From an uncultured Desulfovibrionaceae bacterium (GTDB lineage: Bacteria; Desulfobacterota; Desulfovibrionia; Desulfovibrionales; Desulfovibrionaceae), in the NCBI GenBank assembly GCA_949427775.1, contig CASQEL010000126.1, positions 1-6,280 of the forward strand: DNA of 6,280 nucleotides. Direction: 5' to 3'. How positions within the stretch are numbered: the stretch's first letter is position 1; every line of letters begins with the position of its first letter. This document shows positions 1 through 5,726 of the stretch, in pieces. Both the position numbers and the translations under genes were made by a program. The notes under the pieces are model-generated. The model was not told the DNA's origin. It saw nothing but the letters and a program-made list of their open reading frames with translations, and did not search any database.

Positions 1-21
1 GCCCCCCCGGATTGTTCAGTC

Positions 22-118
22 CCCCCATTTTGCCGGCCGGCGCAAAGCGCCGGCCGGCCATTGGGGGTGCAGGGGAATCATTCCCCTGCCGAGGGGTTTG
101 GGGGCGAGCAGCCCCCAA
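22..118. repeat. Run of three GC-rich hairpins
   Basis: Three perfect inverted repeats follow one another. The first has 12-bp arms 32-43 and 47-58 around the 3-nt loop AAA; outer C5A/TG5 tracts (22-27 with 62-67) can extend it through a short internal loop. The second has 9-bp arms 69-77 and 81-89 around TCA. The third has 8-bp arms 98-105 and 111-118 around GAGCA. None is followed directly by a T-tract on either strand, so they are not textbook intrinsic terminators. They lie more than 200 nt past the stop of the last minus-strand gene. Stacked G5/C5 hairpins of this kind recall intergenic repeat clusters in Desulfovibrio-type genomes, but that is from memory. They could act as repeats, RNA-stabilising 3' ends or transcription barriers. 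The arms are certain; the function is not. Confidence 0.7.
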
Positions 119-230
119 GAGCGCATTTCAACCTGAAAATACCATGTTGGCCTCGAACCCATACATTGGCATAATGCCAAGAAAATCATGGCGTAGGAGG
201 CCAACATGGTATTTTCACGTTAAAATGCTC
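119..230. repeat. Imperfect ~112-bp palindrome with 21-bp perfect core
   Basis: Bases 134-154 are the exact reverse complement of 197-217 (21 bp). The match continues outward with a 2-nt gap and two mismatches, to 119 on the left and 230 on the right, giving about 34-36-nt arms. The 42-nt centre (155-196) contains a smaller hairpin, TTGGCA at 166-171 with TGCCAA at 175-180 around TAA. No T-tract follows on either strand. The shape fits a fold-back or MITE-like element, a small structured RNA or a protein-binding palindrome. No transposase gene is present and no target-site duplication was recognised. Short open frames across it read through the arms and are not credible genes. Confidence 0.75.
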
Positions 231-317
231 TGAACGCGCCGTAAAACCTCTCCCTTCACGGGGCAATTGCAGGATTGCTTCCGCCGGGAATTCCTCGACT
301 TCAGGCGGGGGAGGAGG
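231..317. other. Non-coding spacer after the DsrE-like gene
   Basis: Together with the repeats at 22-230, this completes the ~317-nt gene-free left edge. Just past the minus-strand stop at 318 there is only a weak hairpin (263-267 with 274-278). I see no T-tract terminator, promoter or coding frame in it. If the DsrE-like transcript is terminated here, it must be by Rho or by the palindromes further on. Confidence 0.4.
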
Positions 318-665
318 TCAAGGTTTGACGTACGCGAAACCTTCCCGCTGCAGACGGACGATTTCCACCACGCCTGCGGGCACGACTTCCACAAAATCCA
401 AAAGAGCTTCCGGAGCAATACCGTGAAGCCGCAGCGCGTTGGCGCAAACCTTGAACATCACTCCCGCTTCAGCAAGCCCGCGCAGGGCGTCGGCATTTTC
501 ATTATCTTCCCGCTTCAAAAAACGCACAGCCCCCGCATTGGCCAGCAAAACGACGGTATATGTTTCGCCCGGCAACCCCGCCCGGTAAAAATTGATGTTG
601 GTCAGCGCCATTTTGAAACGCTGTTCATCCGCCAGATCCACATGCACAAGCAAATCGTAATACAT
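318..665 (-). CDS. DsrE/DsrF-family small sulfur-relay-like protein
   Basis: A 115-residue soluble protein of the DsrE/DsrF/YchN fold (the COG1416-type branch). Seen in the sequence: an N-terminal beta-strand opening (MYYDLLVHVD), an LLANAGAV strand-turn in the middle, one cysteine (C74) in FKVCANALRLHGI, and the typical C-terminal VPAGVVEIVRLQREGFAYVKP-like ending. The family's best-known members pass sulfur as persulfide on a conserved cysteine, as in DsrEFH and TusBCD. C74 occupies that kind of position, but this branch is mostly uncharacterised, so a sulfur-relay role is inference. The ATG at 665 is chosen because GGAG lies 8 nt upstream; a GTG two codons earlier at 671 would have only 2-nt spacing. 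It lies 84 nt after rlmN on the same strand, and the dsr operon is 3 kb upstream. It has no signal peptide or membrane segment. Confidence 0.85.
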   Translation of the reverse strand: MYYDLLVHVDLADEQRFKMALTNINFYRAGLPGETYTVVLLANAGAVRFLKREDNENADALRGLAEAGVMFKVCANALRLHGIAPEALLDFVEVVPAGVVEIVRLQREGFAYVKP

Positions 666-749
666 GACCACATCTCCGTATATGACGTTCCGGCCATATT
701 GTTGAACACGGCTGCAATACCGCTCCCGTTGCGCGACTCATCATCTTTT

Positions 750-1877
750 TTATAACGACGCGCCCTGCTCATTGCAACATGCGGTTTCCACCGGCAGGCG
801 CGCACCTTCGTCCCATCCTGATTCCGCTATGCGCGACGCTTTCAATTGTCCGCAGGCAGCCTTGATATCCTGTCCCTTGCTCTTGCGGATAATGGCCGTA
901 ATATTATGATCCCACAAATATTGCTCGAAGGCAAGAACTCGTTCCCGCGTGGGCGCCGCATAGGGCGCGCCTTCCGCCGGATTGTACACGATGAGATTGA
1001 GCTTGCCTTTGACGCGGGACACAAGGCGTACCAGTTCGCGCGCCTGTTCCGGGCCGTCATTGATGCCCCCCAGGAGCAAATATTCAAAGGTCACACGCTC
1101 CCGTGTTTTCAGCGGATAGGATTCCAGCGTGGCGATCAGCTTTTCCAGAGGCCAGCGGGCCGCTTTGGGCATGATTTCGGCCCGCAGTTCCTGCGTAGGG
1201 GCATGCAGGGACACAGCAAGGTAGGCCAGCCCCGAATCTCCCAGCTCACGCAGTCCCTTTTCGATGCCGCAGGTGGAAACGGTAATCCGCCGTGGCGAAA
1301 AACTCAGCCCGTTGGGATTGTTCAACGTCTCCAGGCTGCGCAGCACCTGCTCCAGATTCAGCAACGGTTCGCCCATGCCCATGAACACCAGGTTGCGCAG
1401 TTTGGGATGGTCCGGCCTGGCGTCGCCCAAGTGCTCGCGGGCCACCAGAATCTGTCCCAGAATTTCTCCCATGGTCATATTGCGCTCAAACCCCATGCTT
1501 CCGGTGCTGCAAAACGTGCATCCCATGGCGCAGCCTACCTGACTGGAAAGGCACTGCGTCGTACGCACCACGCCGTCGCGGGATTCCGACGGTATCAGCA
1601 CGGTTTCCACCAACGCTCCGTCAGACAAGCGCAGCAGAAATTTGATGGTGCCGTCGCTGCTCTGTTCTCTTCCGGCCACTTCAGGCCAGCGGATTTCCGC
1701 CGTTTCCGCCAAACGGGCGCGTGTCGCTTTGGACACGTTGGTCATGGCGTCGAAATCACGGGCCATCTTTTGCCACAACCATTGCCAGACCTGTTGAGCG
1801 CGGAAACGCGGCTCGCCCAACTCTTCGGTCATAAACGCTTCCAATTCAGGATATGTGCAGTTGAGAAGATCTTTCAT
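750..1877 (-). CDS. rlmN: 23S rRNA/tRNA adenine-C2 methyltransferase RlmN
   Basis: A 375-residue cytoplasmic radical SAM enzyme. The family methylates C2 of A2503 in 23S rRNA and of A37 in some tRNAs through a protein-bound methyl intermediate. The N-terminal helical region contains GEPRFRAQQVWQWLW. The 4Fe-4S ligands are C116, C120 and C123 (CxxxCxxC), with the family's preceding C109 in TQCLSSQVGC. The SAM-binding GMGEP is at 167-171. The methyl-carrying cysteine is C342 in ACGQLKA, matching E. coli Cys355. The ATG at 1877 gives the canonical opening MKDLLNCTYPELEAFM and normal family length. The frame stays open 59 codons further upstream, but that stretch has no family similarity and crosses a perfect hairpin. 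Unusually, no Shine-Dalgarno sequence precedes the ATG; the bases just upstream are pyrimidine-rich (CCTCCTC). All catalytic residues are intact, so it should be active. Confidence 0.97.
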   Translation of the reverse strand: MKDLLNCTYPELEAFMTEELGEPRFRAQQVWQWLWQKMARDFDAMTNVSKATRARLAETAEIRWPEVAGREQSSDGTIKFLLRLSDGALVETVLIPSESRDGVVRTTQCLSSQVGCAMGCTFCSTGSMGFERNMTMGEILGQILVAREHLGDARPDHPKLRNLVFMGMGEPLLNLEQVLRSLETLNNPNGLSFSPRRITVSTCGIEKGLRELGDSGLAYLAVSLHAPTQELRAEIMPKAARWPLEKLIATLESYPLKTRERVTFEYLLLGGINDGPEQARELVRLVSRVKGKLNLIVYNPAEGAPYAAPTRERVLAFEQYLWDHNITAIIRKSKGQDIKAACGQLKASRIAESGWDEGARLPVETACCNEQGASL

Positions 1878-1906
1878 GCGTGTCGTGTGAAGAGGAGGAT
1901 ATTCAT
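1874..1906 (-). other. Possible 10-codon leader ORF overlapping the rlmN start
   Basis: An ATG at 1906, at the base of the hairpin arm, opens a frame reading MNILLFTRHA. It ends in a TGA that overlaps the rlmN ATG as ATGA. Such an overlap could couple translation and would explain the missing ribosome-binding site before rlmN. It has no good Shine-Dalgarno sequence of its own, and its start codon would be paired in the hairpin at 1904-1948. A frame this short can arise by chance, so this is a weak candidate only. Confidence 0.2.
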
Positions 1907-1948
1907 GGGGGAGGACGGAATCCTTCAAGGATTCCGTCCTCCCCCATG
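1904..1948 (-). promoter_or_regulatory. Perfect 21-bp hairpin in the rlmN leader
   Basis: Arms 1904-1924 and 1928-1948 are exact reverse complements around a 3-nt loop (1925-1927). The outer ends are CATG and the arms carry GGGGGAGGACGGAATCC. It begins 72 nt past the stop of the HD-domain gene and ends 26 nt before the rlmN start. Neither strand has a following T-tract (minus: AATATCC; plus: CTGTCGG), so it is not a normal intrinsic terminator. A weaker alternative pairing, 1986-1992 with 2012-2018, lies just after the HD gene stop. It might be a 3'-end stabiliser or attenuator between the two genes, a translational control element, or a copy of a dispersed repeat. The structure is certain; the role is inferred. 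Confidence 0.6.
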
Positions 1949-2019
1949 CTGTCGGCGCCGCCCGCAGCCGCGAACAACAGCGGGGCCCGGCGCATATGAA
2001 ACGCCGGATCTCGCCGGGA

Positions 2020-3354
2020 TTATACGACGTTTTTCTGTTTATAAGAGCGCACAAAGGTTACGGCGCTCTCCAAATCCGTCACCTCGCCCGCAATCTGCGC
2101 CTGGAGCAGCGCATCGCGGATGACGCCGACCATGGGGCCCGGAGGCAGATCCGTGAACTCCATAATCTGATTGCCGTTGAGCAAGGGTTCCAGCATCTGT
2201 TCCGGCGTTTCCGCCCGGGCAAGATATTTGCGGTTGTGGTTGAAATAGGTGTAGCTGCCGTCGCGGGCCTTGATATCGGCTCTGGTCATCTCCATAAGGC
2301 GCGGATACTCGTCCAGCGCCTTGAAACGCCGGATGCCCCTGTCCGTCAGCATGAAATGGAAGCGCATATGGTAACGTACCAGATGGCAGAGCAGGTCGAT
2401 GTCTTCAGGCAGGAAATGCAGGCGGCGCAGAATCTTGCGCGTCACTTTGGCCCCGACGCGGTGGTGCTGGTAGAATGTCCACTGGCCGTTGAAAAATTCT
2501 CCGGTATACAGCTTGCCCACATCGTGGAACATCATGGCCATGGTGCCCAGCCAGTCGTGATGAAATTCTTCCTCCGGATACCGGCGCATACATTCCAGCG
2601 TGTGCGCGAAAACCGTTTCCGGCTTGCTGTCGTCATCATTCCGCTGTTGCTGAATGCAGGAGAGAGCGGCGACCTCAGGGATGAGCCCTTGCAGGATATG
2701 CGCGTCATACAGCAATTGTACGAACTTCCACAGAGATTCCGCAGCGACCTTGCGCCATTCGTTCATGATGTCGCCCATGGGCACATAATCCAGCACCCGC
2801 GTGGAAGATCGAACGATAGCCAGCCAGGAATTGGGTTCCACCGGCACGTCGAAGTTGGCGGCAAAACGCAACGCGCGGATGGCCAGCAGATAATTGTGGC
2901 GCAATGTTTCATCCGGCAGACCCGCCAGGCGGATTTCGCCGCCGTGAACATCCTCAAACCCCTCGTACACGCCCCCCGAATCCGCCGGAGCGCCGAACCC
3001 CGTCAGGCGCATCTGCAGGCGTTTTTCAGGGGCCATATCCGCCAGCATGTGGGGCGTGATGCGCAGCAGCGCCAGTTCGGGATGGCCGGAATCTTCCGTT
3101 TCCAGCGCATAAAAGCGGTATGTCGCCCCGTTTTCCCGAAGGATGCCGATGGAACGTTCGTCCGCCGTGGCCTCCACGTTGGGAATGAGTTTGCTCAGCG
3201 TTTCAAAGTCAGGTTCGCAGGCGATGTCGATAGCAGCGTCCTTGCGTCCTTTCAGGATCTGCTCCTGGAGGGGAGCGTTGATCACATGGGCGTCGTAGCC
3301 GTTGCGAAGCAGTATTTTGCAGAGAGAGATGGCATCCTTGAAAGGCTGGGTCAT
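2020..3354 (-). CDS. Degenerate CCA-adding enzyme/poly(A) polymerase-like HD protein
   Basis: A 444-residue cytoplasmic protein with the class II tRNA nucleotidyltransferase layout. The N-terminal head domain (about 1-125) and neck (about 130-230) are followed by an HD domain (about 245-330) and a CCA-type tail, NGNQIMEFTDLPPGPMVG (393-410). The HD ligands look complete: H251 in FAHTLEC, H277-D278 in FHDVGK and H297/H298, with possible later acidic ligands in RADIKARDG. The head domain is altered: the usual GGxVRD is INAPLQ (25-30), the metal-binding DxD is A-I-D (41-43), and the RRDFTINA and RxDxLR motifs are not recognisable (LRHNYLLAIRALRFA at 151-165). I infer lost or changed nucleotidyl transfer but a working phosphohydrolase or RNA-binding role. 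Automatic annotation would probably call it tRNA nucleotidyltransferase. The ATG at 3354 is chosen for its GGAAGGAG 6 nt upstream; the 37 residues of open frame before it lack family similarity. Confidence 0.85.
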   Translation of the reverse strand: MTQPFKDAISLCKILLRNGYDAHVINAPLQEQILKGRKDAAIDIACEPDFETLSKLIPNVEATADERSIGILRENGATYRFYALETEDSGHPELALLRITPHMLADMAPEKRLQMRLTGFGAPADSGGVYEGFEDVHGGEIRLAGLPDETLRHNYLLAIRALRFAANFDVPVEPNSWLAIVRSSTRVLDYVPMGDIMNEWRKVAAESLWKFVQLLYDAHILQGLIPEVAALSCIQQQRNDDDSKPETVFAHTLECMRRYPEEEFHHDWLGTMAMMFHDVGKLYTGEFFNGQWTFYQHHRVGAKVTRKILRRLHFLPEDIDLLCHLVRYHMRFHFMLTDRGIRRFKALDEYPRLMEMTRADIKARDGSYTYFNHNRKYLARAETPEQMLEPLLNGNQIMEFTDLPPGPMVGVIRDALLQAQIAGEVTDLESAVTFVRSYKQKNVV

Positions 3355-3594
3355 CCTGCGCTCCTTCCGAGCATTTTTAAAGTTTGGAACACTCCGGCTC
3401 CGCCAGGGCGGGCTCATGATTCCGCCCCGCGCATGGCGGACTGACATGTACTGCGACCGCAGCATGCCGTCACGGCATCATCGGAATGCTCCGAAGCATA
3501 TATCCTTTTTACGAGAATACTATCGGTCGCAAGCGATGTACAGTCCAACACGCGTCGCGGGACCGCCGGCTTCCGAAACGATGGAAACTTTCTG
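3355..3594 (-). promoter_or_regulatory. Candidate structured 5' leader of the HD gene
   Basis: If transcription starts near 3590, the leader is about 230 nt and holds several short perfect hairpins: 3421-3426 with 3435-3440 (6 bp), 3464-3469 with 3473-3478 (6 bp, 3-nt loop) and 3486-3490 with 3495-3499 (5 bp). The CCGCC/GGCGG repeats at 3390-3440 allow further alternative pairings. The ribosome-binding site GGAAGGAG sits immediately before the start codon. No known riboswitch class was recognised and no credible gene lies in this stretch. GC-rich DNA forms such stems by chance, so confidence is low. Confidence 0.3.
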
Positions 3595-3624
3595 ATACTT
3601 TCCAGTCCGGACAAAAAAAGTCAA
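3595..3624 (-). promoter_or_regulatory. Candidate sigma-70 promoter for the HD gene
   Basis: On the minus strand, TTGACT (plus coordinates 3619-3624) matches the -35 consensus TTGACA at five of six positions. It is followed after 18 nt by AAGTAT (3595-3600), which keeps the key -10 A2, A5 and T6. The spacer starts with a T-run. The site lies between the dsr terminator and the HD gene, where a promoter is expected because the upstream operon is terminated. The -10 box is weak, so this is tentative. Confidence 0.4.
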
Positions 3625-3706
3625 GCGCCCCCGCGACATGGATAGCATCACGCGCGTTTTCAAAAAGCATTTCCGTGAAATGTTCCCGTGGGAGAACGTG
3701 GAAGCG

Positions 3707-3738
3707 AAAAAGCCCGCATCCTGCGACGCGGGCTTTTT
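3707..3738. terminator. Bidirectional intrinsic terminator after dsrP
   Basis: Arms AAAAAGCCCGC (3707-3717) and GCGGGCTTTTT (3728-3738) pair perfectly over 11 bp around a 10-nt loop. On either strand the GC-rich part of the stem is followed by five T. It starts 24 nt past the dsrP stop on the minus strand, so its main job is presumably to end the dsr operon transcript. No plus-strand gene is seen that would need it in the other direction. Confidence 0.9.
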
Positions 3739-3761
3739 CAAAACAAAGAGGGAATCAGCGA

Positions 3762-4925
3762 CTAGAAGTTGCCGGCTTCCTTCTTCACATCCAGCGCGAT
3801 TTTCCACAACAGGGAGATGACCAGCAGCCCGATGGCGTATACGCCGAGAGCCACCATCACTTCCATCAGAGTGGGCATATAGTTGGTGAAGGTTTCAAAC
3901 GGCGTGGGAGTGAAACCGCCGATCAGCAGGCCCAGGCCCTTGTCGATCCAGCTGGCGATGACCAGCGCGCCCAGCGCCCACGGAAGCAGATTCATGTTCT
4001 CACGCAGCTTGGGCGGAATCAGCACGCACAGGGAGCCGATGGCCAGAATCACCGCGGCCCACATGCACCAGGTCACCCACGGCACGCTGCCGCCATGACC
4101 GGCGAACAAATACACCAGCGGATGCTGATGTCCGGGAATGCCGCTGTAGAAAGCGGTGAAGACTTCCAGCAGATAGAAGAACACGTTGATGCACATGGCA
4201 TAGGTGATGATCACGGTCAGGGTCTTGACGGCTTCCTTGCCGGGATCAAAACCTGTCAGACGCTTCAGCCCCAGGACCAGCAGCAGCAGAATGGCCGGGC
4301 CGGAGCAGAACGCCGAAGACAGGAAGCGGGCGGCCATGATGGCCGTCAGCCAGTAATGGCGGCCGGGCAGACCGGCGTACAGGAACGCGGTCACGGTGTG
4401 GATGGAGAAGGCCCAGATGATGGACAGGTAGATCAGATACTTGATCCATTTGGGCGGATCCACGTCCAGACGTTCGGCTTCCAGCGTGACCCAGCCGATG
4501 ACGGCGTTGAGGCACAGATAGCCGATCAGCACGATCATGTCATAAAACATGACGGAATTGGGCGAGGGATGCAGCATGACGTTGGCCATGCGCTGGGGCT
4601 GTCCCAGGTCCACCACGATGAACAGAGCGCACATGACCACGGCCCCGATGGCCATGAACTCGCCGAAGATGATCATGCGCTTGAACTGCTTGTAATGGTG
4701 AAAATACGCGGGCAACACCAGCATGACGGCCGAGGCGGCCACGCCGACGAAGTATGTGAACTGGGAGATGTACAGCCCCCAGGAGACATTGCGGCTCATG
4801 CCCGTGACGGTCAGGCCCTGCATGAGCTGCTGGATGTACACCAGGCCGCAGACGGCGATGACCGCTACCAGAAAGAGCAGCCACATGTAGTAGCATTTTG
4901 GGCCCTTGAGGAGTTTTTCAACCAT
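3762..4925 (-). CDS. dsrP: DsrP, NrfD-like membrane subunit of DsrMKJOP
   Basis: A 387-residue integral membrane protein of the NrfD/PsrC/HmcC family. In DsrMKJOP it forms the second membrane module and is thought to exchange electrons between menaquinone and the periplasmic subunits DsrO and DsrJ. About ten hydrophobic spans are visible, near residues 14-36, 52-73, 86-106, 127-147, 161-183, 192-220, 234-258, 283-303, 312-335 and 353-376. Family-like loop sequences include VDLGQPQRM (105-113), LYAGLPGRHYW (182-192) and FYSGIPGHQHP (259-269). The ATG at 4925 is preceded by AGGGAGG at 7-nt spacing, inside the 12-nt gap after dsrO. No truncation or frameshift is seen. It is the last gene of the operon, with a terminator just downstream. 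The order J-O-P supports DsrP over other NrfD-like proteins. Confidence 0.95.
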   Translation of the reverse strand: MVEKLLKGPKCYYMWLLFLVAVIAVCGLVYIQQLMQGLTVTGMSRNVSWGLYISQFTYFVGVAASAVMLVLPAYFHHYKQFKRMIIFGEFMAIGAVVMCALFIVVDLGQPQRMANVMLHPSPNSVMFYDMIVLIGYLCLNAVIGWVTLEAERLDVDPPKWIKYLIYLSIIWAFSIHTVTAFLYAGLPGRHYWLTAIMAARFLSSAFCSGPAILLLLVLGLKRLTGFDPGKEAVKTLTVIITYAMCINVFFYLLEVFTAFYSGIPGHQHPLVYLFAGHGGSVPWVTWCMWAAVILAIGSLCVLIPPKLRENMNLLPWALGALVIASWIDKGLGLLIGGFTPTPFETFTNYMPTLMEVMVALGVYAIGLLVISLLWKIALDVKKEAGNF

Positions 4926-4937
4926 GGCTCATCCTCC

Positions 4938-5726
4938 CTAGACAAGGTAGTAGACACCGGGTTGGGTGCCCAGCGACGGCTTGCGCCGGATGCTGTAGTT
5001 TTCCGCCAGTGCCTTGCGGACCACCGATTGGGGGTCGTTCAGGTCGCCGAAGAGGATAGCCCCGCCGGAAGCCTCCACACACGCCGGTTGCAGACCGACG
5101 GCCAAACGCTCCACGCAGAAGCTGCATTTCTCCACAACGCCGGGCATACGGGTGGGATACTTGGGATTGGGCACCGGGTCCGAGAGATATTTGCGCGGAT
5201 CCATGTAGTTGAAGCTGCGCGCGCCGTAGGGACACCCCGCCATGCAGAAACGGCAGCCGATGCAGCGGTGGAAATCCATGGCCACGATGCCGTTTTCCAG
5301 CTTGAAGGTCGCCTGCGTGGGGCACACGCGCACGCACGGCGGATTGGTGCAGTGGTTGCAAAGCAGCAGATACTTGTCCTGCAACATCTTTTTGGGAAGC
5401 TGCTCGTTCATGTCGTCGGTGAAGACATGATCGTAGGTATCCGTCCACATCCACTTGATGTCCTGTTCCGTGGGGATGTCAGGCACGTTATGGTAGGTGT
5501 GGCAGGCGCGGATGACCTTGTCGAAATCGGCTTTGGTGCGGAATTTCCGCGTGTCGATGACCATGGCCCAGCGTTTGGCGTGCAGCGCCCTGGAACTTTC
5601 TTCATACGAGCCGATGCCCGCGGCTTCGGCCGGCGCGCCGCCCATCAGGGTCGCCGCCGCGCCGCTGCCCAGCGCGAACGCGGAAATCCCCGCGATTTTA
5701 AGGAAGTTTCTTCTGCCGTTGTTCAT
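4938..5726 (-). CDS. dsrO: DsrO, periplasmic iron-sulfur subunit of DsrMKJOP
   Basis: A 262-residue ferredoxin-like protein related to NrfC and DmsB, expected to relay electrons between DsrJ and DsrP on the periplasmic side. It has a twin-arginine signal, RRNFLK at 5-10, a hydrophobic stretch and a likely cleavage after AEA near residue 35. Mature Cys groups: C75; C123/C126/C131/C135; C155/C158/C161/C165; C201/C204/C216. There are exactly 12 cysteines. The first classical motif keeps only its last Cys (C75), and the last motif has Ser at its fourth position (S220 in CVEAS). This fits three [4Fe-4S] clusters rather than the four of NrfC-like relatives, which I believe is usual for DsrO. The ATG overlaps the dsrJ TAA by one base (TAATG), with a G-rich site 8 nt upstream, suggesting translational coupling. 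Confidence 0.96.
   Translation of the reverse strand: MNNGRRNFLKIAGISAFALGSGAAATLMGGAPAEAAGIGSYEESSRALHAKRWAMVIDTRKFRTKADFDKVIRACHTYHNVPDIPTEQDIKWMWTDTYDHVFTDDMNEQLPKKMLQDKYLLLCNHCTNPPCVRVCPTQATFKLENGIVAMDFHRCIGCRFCMAGCPYGARSFNYMDPRKYLSDPVPNPKYPTRMPGVVEKCSFCVERLAVGLQPACVEASGGAILFGDLNDPQSVVRKALAENYSIRRKPSLGTQPGVYYLV

Noticed and set aside
16..207. 63-codon minus-strand open frame at the left edge
   Set aside because: Its start lies in one palindrome arm and it reads through all three hairpins; the apparent peptide is a by-product of the repeats.
1878..2054. 59-codon N-terminal extension of rlmN
   Set aside because: No family similarity, overlaps the end of the HD gene and runs through the perfect hairpin. 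A TTG at 1928 with an upstream GGAGGA was considered, but the RlmN family opening fits the ATG at 1877.
846..2123. 425-codon plus-strand open frame
   Set aside because: Antisense to rlmN and crossing the hairpin and spacer; no domain similarity and no start signals.
1996..3444. 482-codon plus-strand open frame
   Set aside because: Antisense to the HD-domain gene; no recognisable family.
3355..3465. 37-codon N-terminal extension of the HD gene
   Set aside because: Composition is unlike the protein, and a strong ribosome-binding site sits directly before the ATG at 3354.
69..3478. The same TCA loop in three hairpins (78-80, 1925-1927, 3470-3472)
   Set aside because: The stems are unrelated, and a shared 3-nt loop can easily arise by chance.
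3520..3807. 95-codon minus-strand open frame between dsrP and the HD gene
   Set aside because: It overlaps the 3' end of dsrP and runs through the terminator hairpin; no similarity and no start signal.
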